The position numbers were made by a program, and so were the translations under genes. Positions 57,340 to 64,000 of a stretch of 64,000 nucleotides of DNA are shown piece by piece. Source of the stretch: Catenulispora sp. GP43 (lineage in GTDB: Bacteria > Actinomycetota > Actinomycetes > Streptomycetales > Catenulisporaceae); NCBI RefSeq assembly GCF_041260665.1, contig NZ_JBGCCT010000022.1, positions 62,001-126,000 of the forward strand. The letters are read 5' to 3'. Under the pieces are notes generated by a model. That model was not told where the DNA came from. It did no database searches and was given only the letters and a program-made list of their open reading frames with translations. Position 1 is the first letter of the stretch. Each line of letters starts with the position of its first letter.

Positions 57340-59001
57340 ATGACCGTCTACGGCTGGCTCCAAATCGTCTTCCTGATCACGGTGCTGGTGGCGGTCCACG
57401 TGCCGCTCGGCGACTACATGGCCCGCGCCTACACCGGCACGAAGCACTGGCGCGTGGAGAAGGCGATCTACCGGATCTGCGGCGTCAACCCGGACGGTGA
57501 GCAGGACGGGCGCAGGTACTTCGGCGCCCTGATGGCGTTCACCCTCATCGGGATCGCAGCGCTGTTCACTCTGTTCATGCTGCAGAACCGGCTGCCGTGG
57601 GACCACGGCCACCCCGGACTGCCCTGGCAGCTGGCGCTGAACACCGCGGTCAGCTTCACCACCAACACCAGCTGGCAGAACTACGCCGGCGAGTCCACGA
57701 TGGGCCACCTGTCGGTGATGGCCGGCCTGGGCGTGCAGGCCTTCGCCTCGGCGGCGGTCGGTCTGTGCGTCGGGCTGGCGCTGATCCGCGGTCTGACCCG
57801 GCACGGCACCCGCGACCTCGGCAACTTCTGGGTGGACCTGATCCGCTCGATCGTCCGGATCCTGCTCCCGCTGTCGATCGTCGCGGGCCTGGTCCTGATC
57901 GGGCTCGGCGTCGAGCAGAACCTCAACGGGACGCAGCTGTCGAACACCCTCACCGGCGGCGCGGGCTCGCAGAAGATCATCGGTGGCCCGATCGGCTCGT
58001 GGGAGCCGATCAAGCTGATGTCCGGCGACGGCGGCGGGTTCTTCAACGCCAACTCCGCGCACCCGTTCGAGAACCCGAGCGCCTGGAGCAACACGATCGA
58101 GATCCTGCTGATGCTGCTGATCCCGACAGCTTTCATCCGCACCTTCGGTCGCATGATCGGCTCGCTGAAGCACAGCTGGACGCTGCTGACCGTGGTCGGG
58201 ATCCTGTTCGGCCTGCTGGTGCTCGGCGCGAACCTGGCGCAGAGCGTGCACACCGGCACCGTGGCGCAGGCAGTCGGTGGCAACGTCGAGGGCACCGAGG
58301 TCCGCTTCGGCACCCCGGGCTCGACGCTGTTCGGGGTGGCGGCCACCGGATCGGCCGACGGCGCGGCGAACGCCTCGTACGACAGCTTCTCCTCGATCGG
58401 CGGCGGGGCGCTGATGGCCGCGATGATGCTCGGCGAGATCGCGCCCGGCGGCACCGGCTCGGGGCTGTACGGCCTGATCATGATCGTGCTGATCGCGGTG
58501 TTCATCGGCGGCCTGATGATCGGCCGCACGCCGGAGTACCTCAGCAAGCGGATCGGCGTCGGCGAGATGCGGTACGTCGTGTGCTACGCGCTGGTCGCCC
58601 CCACTCTGATCCTCGCGGCCTCGGCCGTGGCGATCGCACTGCCGGCCGGCCGGGCCGCTATGGGCAACTCTGGAGCGCACGGCCTGTCGGAGATCGTGTA
58701 CGCCGCCACCAGCACCACGCAGAGCAACGGCAGCGCGTTCGGCGGCTTGTCCGGCAACACGCCGTTCTACAACCTGGGGATGTGCGTGACCATGTTCGTC
58801 GGCCGCTATCTGCCGATGGTGTTCGTCCTGGCGCTGGCCGGCCGGCTGGCCGAGCAGAAGCCGGTCGCCGTCACCACCGGGACGCTGCGCGCCTCCGGGC
58901 TCAACTTCGTCGCGCTCGCCACAGGCGCGGCGATGCTGCTGGCGCTGCTCAACTTCCTGCCGGCGCTCTCCCTGGGGCCGCTCGCCGACGGAATGCACTA
59001 A
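57340..59001 (+). CDS. kdpA: Potassium-transporting ATPase channel-like subunit KdpA
   Basis: 553 aa, ten or more hydrophobic helices. The four selectivity-filter repeats of the superfamily of K+ transporters are visible: FTTNTSWQNY (57655), GDGGGFFNANSAHPFENP (58024), SSIGGGALMAAMMLGE (58390) and the NGSAFGGLSGNTPFYN region (58729). It binds and conducts K+. It starts one base after the kdpC stop and is the last gene, whereas kdpA is normally first after kdpF. A hairpin terminator follows its stop. Confidence 0.97.
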   Translation: MTVYGWLQIVFLITVLVAVHVPLGDYMARAYTGTKHWRVEKAIYRICGVNPDGEQDGRRYFGALMAFTLIGIAALFTLFMLQNRLPWDHGHPGLPWQLALNTAVSFTTNTSWQNYAGESTMGHLSVMAGLGVQAFASAAVGLCVGLALIRGLTRHGTRDLGNFWVDLIRSIVRILLPLSIVAGLVLIGLGVEQNLNGTQLSNTLTGGAGSQKIIGGPIGSWEPIKLMSGDGGGFFNANSAHPFENPSAWSNTIEILLMLLIPTAFIRTFGRMIGSLKHSWTLLTVVGILFGLLVLGANLAQSVHTGTVAQAVGGNVEGTEVRFGTPGSTLFGVAATGSADGAANASYDSFSSIGGGALMAAMMLGEIAPGGTGSGLYGLIMIVLIAVFIGGLMIGRTPEYLSKRIGVGEMRYVVCYALVAPTLILAASAVAIALPAGRAAMGNSGAHGLSEIVYAATSTTQSNGSAFGGLSGNTPFYNLGMCVTMFVGRYLPMVFVLALAGRLAEQKPVAVTTGTLRASGLNFVALATGAAMLLALLNFLPALSLGPLADGMH

Positions 59002-59011
59002 CGCAAGGGCG

Positions 59012-59049
59012 GCCGTGTGGCGAGAGTTCATCGCCTTTCGCCACACGGC
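59012..59049 (+). terminator. Hairpin terminator of the kdp operon
   Basis: A perfect 12-bp stem, GCCGTGTGGCGA (59012-59023) and TCGCCACACGGC (59038-59049), with a 14-nt loop starts 11 bp after the kdpA stop. There is no U-tract. Confidence 0.8.
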
Positions 59050-59153
59050 GGCTTGCATGTCCATTTCAGGCGCGATTTCGCCTGGCTGTGTCTGGCCACG
59101 CTGATCGTGGTGAGCCGTTGTACCAGCCGGACCGGGGCGGGAAGACCGACGGC

Positions 59154-59330
59154 GTGTTCAGCGTGGACGGCGTCAGTGCGCTGCTGCGCCTCCTGGAGCA
59201 TCTGAGCCTGCGTGTGGAGGATCGCCTGCTGCTGGTGTGGCACCGCGACGGCTGGTCTTCGCCGGACGCCCTCGTCCAGGCGGTGACCGCCGCGACCGGG
59301 CTGGCCGACCGGATGCGCCTGGTGAGCTGA
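59154..59330 (+). pseudogene. Remnant paralogous to the 51.4-kb membrane-anchored protein
   Basis: About 58 codons from a GTG at 59154 to the TGA at 59330 encode VEDRLLLVWHRDGWSSPDAL and VTAATGLADRM. These align with the C-terminus of the protein at 51412-52047 (RRLLLWRSPGWSSPEALEED). The N-terminal anchor and core domain are missing. It could still be expressed as a small peptide, but a gene fragment is the simpler reading. Confidence 0.45.
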
Positions 59331-59405
59331 CGGCTTGGACCGCGTCCCCACGCCGCGCTGATCTGATCGCTCGGATCGCGCGGCGCGGGTCGATCCGGCC
59401 GGCGG

Positions 59406-60073
59406 CTACGTCGCGCCCGGTGCGCTTGGTGCGCTGTCGGTCCATCTCGGCAGCGTGGTCACCATGGTCAGTCCGCGACCGGGCGTCTCCTCCGGGACGA
59501 GTGTCCCCGACATCGCCTCGACCAGCCCGCGGGACAGGGCCGGGCCGAGGCCGACCCCGGTGGTGTTGTCCCGGTCGCCGAGGCGCTGGAACGGGGGAAG
59601 ATCCGTCCGAAGTCCTGGGGCGGGATGCCCGGCCCGCGGTCGATGACGCGCAGATCGACGGTGTCGCCGTGAGCGCTGGCGCACAGCATGGCGCCGGTCG
59701 TCGAGGTCGCCGCGACCAGGCGCCACGCGCCCGGGTCGGCGCACTCCAGCAGCGCCGCCGACTCCATCCCGAACGTCTCGCGGAACCGCCTCGACAGCGC
59801 ACCGATCGCCTCGTCCCCGCGCGGGACCGCCACCGCGAACTCGGGAAAGGGCTCGGCCTCGGCGGAAGCCTAGGCGGCCCGGCGGGACTGCCTGGCCGCC
59901 AGATCCACGACCGAGGCGACGGTCAGACCCACCACGACGAGGACCACTAGGGCGATGAGGTTGTTGCCCGCGGCGATGGTGAGTCGGTAGAAGGGCGGGA
60001 TGAAGTAGCAGTTGAGCAGCAGCGAGGCGGTGACCGAGGTGAACAGGCCGCCGATCCGCGCCACCAGCACCCC
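59406..60073 (-). pseudogene. kdpD: Decayed sensor kinase kdpD
   Basis: Read on the minus strand, pieces of KdpD follow in correct order. First is the DUF4118 membrane region (ARIGGLFTSVTASLLLNCYF, VVGLTVASVVDLAARQSRRAA) to an in-frame TAG at 59872-59870. The same frame continues into the GAF domain (ASAEAEPF, FRETFGMESAALLE). An internal deletion of roughly 190 residues then removes the dimerisation domain with the phospho-accepting His. The ATPase part follows (CASAHGDTVDLRVIDRGPG), broken by a frameshift near 59590 and ending in the new frame with PFQRLGDRDNTTGVGLG and EETPGRGLTMVTTLP. The N-terminal KdpD and Usp domains are absent. No kdpE was found. Confidence 0.85.
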
Positions 60074-60334
60074 CCGGCGGCCATCCGCTCCCTCGAAACC
60101 GCGCCCCGTGGACAGTAGAGCCGTGCGGTGCATGCTCGGCGGACTCCTCTCGAACACCGGAAAGCGCTCATCACGCTGGCGTGCTGTTCGACGGCGGCCG
60201 GGGGCACAGCCTCTTCGACGCCGGCCTGCGCCACCCCTTGATCCCCCACCGTCCACACTGACCTCGTCGTGGCTGTGCGGGCACCGGCCAAGGGCGACAG
60301 GGCCACGAAGCCGTCGTAGTCGAGCACGTCGAAG

Positions 60335-60584
60335 ACCGCCGCGCGAGAGTCGCAGCCGCTCGTTAAGCAGAATATTGATACGACGGATGCAGGTGACCGA
60401 GCTTGCTCGCGTCCGGCGCGGCGGCGGGCGTCCATCTCAGCAGGCAGCCGCCCTGTCCGTCGTTTTCCAGATCGAGGACGACGCGGTCCTCTGGCCGGTC
60501 GAGCTACAGCGACGCCCATATCACCTGGCTGAACGCGGTGGACTTGACGGCCTGCGGGGCGACCTCGTCGGCGAGCAATTCCAG
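60335..60584 (-). pseudogene. Decayed gene of unidentified family
   Basis: The minus strand encodes LADEVAPQAVKSTAFSQVIW, an in-frame TAG, then LDRPEDRVVLDLENDGQGG, CLLRWTPAA and LGHL. After a frameshift near 60390 it continues as IRRINILLNERLRLSRG. This resembles small actinomycete proteins of unknown function that contain ANDGHGG-like, LRWTL and LGHLRRRLN segments. One nonsense codon and one frameshift make it a likely pseudogene. The resemblance is from memory of the family only. Confidence 0.4.
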
Positions 60585-60744
60585 TCACGGCTGAGCTCGG
60601 ACATCGTGCGCATCGGTCCGACCGACCTTGGCGTTTTGCCAGGATTTCATGTGCACCGCGTGAGTTTCGGCTAGATCCGGCATCCGGTGTGATCGACTGT
60701 GATGCACCGGGTCAAGGGGAATTTGAGGAACAGAGGAGGCGGCT

Positions 60745-61242
60745 ATGAGCGCGCGTGTCTTCGTCGGGGTTCACGGTTCGCTGGGCAGCTTGCAGGCATT
60801 GCGCCGCGCGGTGGCCGAAGCCCGGGAGCGGCGGGCGGTACTGGTGGCTGTGCTGGCCTGGACGCCGCCGGGTGGGGAGGCGGCGTACCGGCGCGCACCC
60901 TGCCCTCCGCTGCACAAGGTGCAGCGAGAGCTGGCCGAACAGCGGCTGACCGACGCCTTCGACGCGGCGCTGGGCGGGATCCCCACCGGCCTGCCCGTCG
61001 AAACACCGGTGGTGTGCGGACCGCCCGGTCCGGTCCTCGTCTCGCTGGCCGCCCGTCCCGACGACCTGCTCGTGGTCGGAAGCGGCCGGATAGGTGTGCT
61101 GCGCAGAGCATTCGGCCTGCAGCCACCGGTGGTTCGGCACTGCTCGATGCGGGCGGCGTGCCCGGTGCTGGTGGTACCTCCGTCCGCGATGGTACGAGAC
61201 CTGCGGCGGCGCCCACTACAGCGTGGGAAGGCGTCGGTCTGA
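60745..61242 (+). CDS. Universal stress protein (UspA family)
   Basis: 165 aa; ribosome site GAGGAGG before the ATG at 60745. Starts RVFVGVHGSLGSLQALRRAV, with the first beta strand and helix of the Usp fold (Asp of the usual VGVDGS is His here), and ends with DDLLVVGSGRIGVLRRAFG and CPVLVVPP, the nucleotide-binding end of the domain. It is a single-domain form. Its position beside the dead kdpD is notable, as full-length KdpD contains a Usp domain, but its own start and ribosome site show an independent gene. Confidence 0.85.
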   Translation: MSARVFVGVHGSLGSLQALRRAVAEARERRAVLVAVLAWTPPGGEAAYRRAPCPPLHKVQRELAEQRLTDAFDAALGGIPTGLPVETPVVCGPPGPVLVSLAARPDDLLVVGSGRIGVLRRAFGLQPPVVRHCSMRAACPVLVVPPSAMVRDLRRRPLQRGKASV

Positions 61243-61724
61243 CCGTCGGCGCCGGACGGCACGGACCAGAGTCACCTGGCCCGGGCCTTCGCCGCGCGGC
61301 CAGGGCGCGACCGGTGGGCGCCTCGCCGACCGAGGGCGCCGCGTCCTGGATCCGGACCGCCGGTCACATCCAGATTCCAGCGGTTGTGATTGGAAGCCGA
61401 CGGCCACTGGGCGGCATTGTATGAGGACGTCGCAGAGGTGCTCGCGGATTGGAGCCGAAACGGAATGGGCGTCGAGCTGATTACCTGCTGGCTGTCCTGG
61501 CAGCGAAGTAGCAGCCTGCGACGCGCGCACCTGTACGAGGCCGACGACTGTCGACGGCCTCGTACACATCCGGCGCCTATTCGCCGCCGCCCTTGTCCCC
61601 GCTGTCTTCATGGCGAGCCTGCTTGACTTCGCGGGCCAGGGTCCATGGGGCCGCGGCCCCGCAGCCGCCACGGGCAGAGGATCGCCACGATGTCCTTCGG
61701 CGGGGCGGTTCTTCCTGACGGCTC
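61243..61724. other. 480-bp gap without a recognisable gene
   Basis: Only short frames are present and none has a recognised motif or a good ribosome site. One frame near 61390-61560 encodes HWAALYEDVAEVLADWSRNG and could be a remnant of a small gene. The only clear structure is the hairpin at 61532-61566. Confidence 0.6.
61532..61566. terminator. Hairpin, possible terminator
   Basis: TGTACGAGGCCG (61532-61543) and CGGCCTCGTACA (61555-61566) form a perfect 12-bp stem with an 11-nt loop, about 290 bp after the Usp gene. It could end the Usp transcript or be left from a lost mobile element. Confidence 0.5.
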
Positions 61725-61859
61725 GTCACCGGCTTCTACGGCCAGAACGTCCCCTACCTTGGCTTCGGCACCCACATCGGCTTTTGGACCTCTACAGGCG
61801 TCACCATCGGTCTGTCCATCATTTTTTTCTTCGTCTTCCGCCGCAAGGACTGGATTTAG
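61725..61859 (+). pseudogene. C-terminal fragment of a second corA gene
   Basis: Forty-four in-frame codons plus TAG encode VTGFYGQNVPYLGFGTHIG, then FWTSTGVTIGLS and FVFRRKDWI. The fragment matches the end of the CorA protein at 52083-53054 at all but a handful of positions, including the unusual YGQN. Nothing upstream of 61725 matches CorA, so the break is abrupt, as after a deletion or recombination. Its TAG overlaps the stop of the opposing recombinase remnant. Confidence 0.85.
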
Positions 61860-62056
61860 CCGCGCGACGCGACTGAGGTAGCCGGGATCACCGAGCGCGC
61901 TTGCAGGTAGGCGATCCAGGCTGCCTGGGTCCGGTTCGCCCAGTGTTGCGCAGTGGAGATGTGCAGTCCCAGGAGATCGGCCGGCACCGGAGGCGGGAGC
62001 TCGGCGGCAAGGTTGATCGATGCTGCTGCACGGGCCTGGTCACGGTGCTGGATGCC
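61856..62056 (-). pseudogene. C-terminal remnant of a tyrosine recombinase or integrase
   Basis: On the minus strand 66 codons end in TAA at 61856. The stretch INLAAELPPPVPADLLGLHI followed by STAQHWANRTQAAWIAYLQA resembles the conserved tail of actinomycete phage-type integrases (LPxxVLADLLGLHxxTAxxW...W..YLxAR). The catalytic R-H-R-Y region is not present. The frame stays open up to about 62130 but the extra part has no recognised motif. Confidence 0.5.
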
Positions 62057-62179
62057 GTGTGCTGGTTCCCTCTTGGGCGGTCGGCACGCTGCTGGGACAT
62101 CGTCATCCCGGCCGCGCAGGGGCCAATCCGCACGCCGCGCAAATGCCGTGCCCGATCGCAGGACACTAAGATCGCATGC

Positions 62180-63190
62180 GTGTCGATATTGGTGTCCGCG
62201 GTGACAGGTTTCCTGTCGGGCGCTCTCGGTTCGATCTTGGTCTACCGCGTTCTGGTGCGGCCTCGCGGCCTCGCTCCAAGCGTGACCGGTGAGCTCGCCA
62301 CCGCCGTCGCCGACTTCGAACGCCAGCTGGACGGTCTGGAGTTCAACCCGGAGGCCGAAGGCGTGACGGCCGACATGCGCGCGCAGTATGCCAGAGCCCG
62401 CGCAGCCTGCAGCGATGCCGTGAACGCGATGCCGAACCGCAAGTACGTGCTCCCGGCGCTGGGCCGGGGGCGGGACGCGTTCGTGCGCCTGGAAGCGATG
62501 CGCAACGGTCGTCCGGTACCGCTGGAGAATCTCTCCCGGGCCGAACTTGGAGGCTTCGGGAAGCAGACAGCTTTAGCGGCGACCGATGCGCGATTCACTT
62601 GGAAAGGCAAGAGCAGGCAGGCCGAGTTCGTTCTCGACCGTCCCGAGGCCGGGCGCCCAACCCTGGTGCGGCTCTCTGCCAGCGGGGCTGGCTACGTTTT
62701 CGCGACGGCCGCAGCGGTGGAGCGTACAGCTGAGCGTGTCAGGGACCACTCAATGTTCTATGCCGATGCCCATGGCCCTGCTTTCGCTGTGGTCCCCGTG
62801 GCCGTCACTCATCTGCGCGTCGAGCCGATGAACTCCACGACGTGGGTTGTCACTGCTCTCCCGCGTGATCTGCTGCCGACGACCGACAGCGTCATGCGTG
62901 GAAAGGGGGCCATGGCGTTTCATCACCGAGGGGACGCCGTTTCCGTCGTGCTCCAGGTGCGGGGCGGAGGCGGAAGGGTCGATTTCTACGCGGACTGCGA
63001 TTGCCGGGGGGACATCTGTGAAGACGACTCGATGCATCGCGGTTTCGCCTCGGGCGGACGGTCTTTCTTCAGCACCGTTACCAAGGAGTATCGCGAAAAC
63101 GGGTTTCTGCCCGACAAACCCGGTGTGATCGTCGTGGATATCGAGGGGGCATGGTCGCTGGACGTGGTGGACACCGAGCCCGGGTCGTAG
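62180..63190 (+). CDS. Membrane-anchored hypothetical protein, 336 aa
   Basis: The start is taken as GTG 62180, which places a hydrophobic helix at the N-terminus (VSILVSAVTGFLSGALGSIL, then VYRVLVRPRG). The frame is open further upstream to 61901, but that part has no coding character and overlaps the recombinase remnant. A helical region (residues 40-110) is followed by a mostly beta domain and a cysteine cluster (DCDCRGDICEDD, near 62995). Family not recognised. A single N-terminal anchor with the bulk on one side is the visible topology. It lies between two mobile-element remnants and may be cargo. Confidence 0.65.
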   Translation: MSILVSAVTGFLSGALGSILVYRVLVRPRGLAPSVTGELATAVADFERQLDGLEFNPEAEGVTADMRAQYARARAACSDAVNAMPNRKYVLPALGRGRDAFVRLEAMRNGRPVPLENLSRAELGGFGKQTALAATDARFTWKGKSRQAEFVLDRPEAGRPTLVRLSASGAGYVFATAAAVERTAERVRDHSMFYADAHGPAFAVVPVAVTHLRVEPMNSTTWVVTALPRDLLPTTDSVMRGKGAMAFHHRGDAVSVVLQVRGGGGRVDFYADCDCRGDICEDDSMHRGFASGGRSFFSTVTKEYRENGFLPDKPGVIVVDIEGAWSLDVVDTEPGS

Positions 63191-63322
63191 CGCGCCGGGA
63201 CCCGGACGGGATCTCGCATTCTTCGAGAGTGGCGGGGCGGCGGCGTGCCGGGTCCCGTGCCGAAGATCTTCGCACCCTGGTGTCAACGGTGTAGACATGG
63301 AGCCATTCCGCGTAACTCTGCA

Positions 63323-64000
63323 TTACGTTGTGTGACGGGCGGGCAGGGGGCGGTCGTGTTCGAGGTGGAGCAGGACGAGGGCGGCCTTGGCGATCGCGCC
63401 GATCCGCCAGGGGCATACGCGGACTCGTCGCAGGGCTTTGAAGGTGGTCTTCAGTAGTGAGTTCGCGCGTTCGGCGACGCCGTGAACGCCTCGGACGATC
63501 AAGTTGTACTGTTTGTGCGCCTCGGACAGCTCGACGTCCTTGGTCTTCTTGACCGGCATCCGCAACGCGGGGCCGGCCAGGCCTTCGTAGCCGAGATCCG
63601 TCAGATGAGCATGTCCTCGGATGCGGCCTGCTCCAGCGCCGGCATCAGCCCGGCGGCGGCTTTCGCGCAGGTGGTGTCGTGTTCCCGTCCGGGTCGGACG
63701 CCGGACACCCAGATCGGCCACCCGGTCGGGTCCGACAGCACCTGGACGTTGCCGCCGTGGTGCTTGTGTTTCCCGGACCACCACAGATCGGCACCGTTGG
63801 GTCCGGGGTGCGAGCAGCGGTCGGTGAGTACGACGGTTCCGTCCAGGTTCAGGTGCCCGTGACCGGCGGCTTTGGCCGCAGCCATCGCCTCGGACAGGTC
63901 CGGGGCGCAGGCGGCCAGGGCAGCGATGCCCTCGTGCAGGTAGTCGTAGGCGGTGGACTTCCCGATCCTGTTGTCGACGGCGAGTTGCGCCACCCGGGTG
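63323..64000 (-). pseudogene. IS5-type DDE transposase, frameshifted and cut by the window edge
   Basis: The frame enters from the right edge (TRVAQLAVDNRIGKSTAYDY) and continues through HLNLDGTVVLTD (first Asp) and DLWWSGKHKHHGGNVQVLSD to SEDMLI, where a TGA occurs at 63601. Homology continues in another frame with LTDLGYEGLAGPALRMPVKK (second Asp) and VAERANSLLKTTFKALRRV (Glu) to TAA at 63323. One lost base near 63605 accounts for the shift. The motif order is that of the common actinomycete IS5-family (DDE_4) transposase. The left IS end lies between 63191 and 63322; CGTAA and TTACG (63310-63326) is a small dyad there but no inverted-repeat partner can be checked. Confidence 0.85.

Noticed and set aside
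61390-61626. Small plus-strand frame after the Usp gene
   Set aside because: No ribosome site or motif, and it runs through a 12-bp hairpin; kept only as a possible remnant.

Overview
The window is high-GC actinomycete DNA (Streptomyces-like or a related filamentous genus; the species cannot be named from sequence alone). Evidence is the strong G/C bias at third codon positions, GTG starts, giant modular type I polyketide synthases (PKS), a LuxR/LAL regulator, a bacterial nitric oxide synthase and an IS5-family transposase of actinomycete type.

Positions 1-48,953 are part of one cis-AT modular PKS cluster that runs off the left edge. There are five PKS genes, here called A to E. A (plus strand, 5' end outside the window) carries the end of one module and two further modules, then a hairpin terminator. 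A LAL regulator and genes B, C and D lie on the minus strand, transcribed D-C-B-regulator, with a 31-bp gap between D and C and a 4-bp GTGA overlap between C and B. E is divergent from D and shares a 200-bp control region holding three copies of a CCCCTATC half-site. C-terminal and N-terminal docking sequences suggest the order A > E > D > C > B, and B ends in a thioesterase. Predicted chemistry after the A modules (DH-KR, ene units) is: E malonate with dead KR (keto), D malonate with active KR (hydroxyl), C methylmalonate with DH-KR (methyl-ene), B1 malonate with dead DH (hydroxyl), B2 methylmalonate with DH-KR (methyl-ene), B3 methylmalonate with dead KRs (2-methyl-3-keto), then TE release. 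The third module of A has an acyltransferase that has lost its small subdomain and catalytic histidines. D and B3 have tandem KR domains.

Positions 48,954-54,200 are accessory genes: a cation-efflux remnant, a small hypothetical protein, a nitric oxide synthase oxygenase overlapped by a small membrane protein, a membrane-anchored protein, a CorA-type transporter and a GNAT acetyltransferase with a late frameshift.

Positions 54,218-59,001 are a complete high-affinity potassium ATPase operon in the unusual order kdpF-B-C-A, with an enlarged KdpC and a hairpin terminator. Its usual sensor gene survives only as a wreck on the opposite strand (59.4-60.1 kb: nonsense codon, internal deletion, frameshift).

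Positions 59,050-64,000 are a decaying zone. It holds remnants of a paralogue of the 51.4-kb gene, kdpD, an unidentified gene, the CorA C-terminus and a tyrosine recombinase C-terminus. Among them are an intact universal stress protein and an intact membrane-anchored hypothetical protein, and at the right edge a frameshifted IS5-type transposase. No tRNA, rRNA or CRISPR array was seen.
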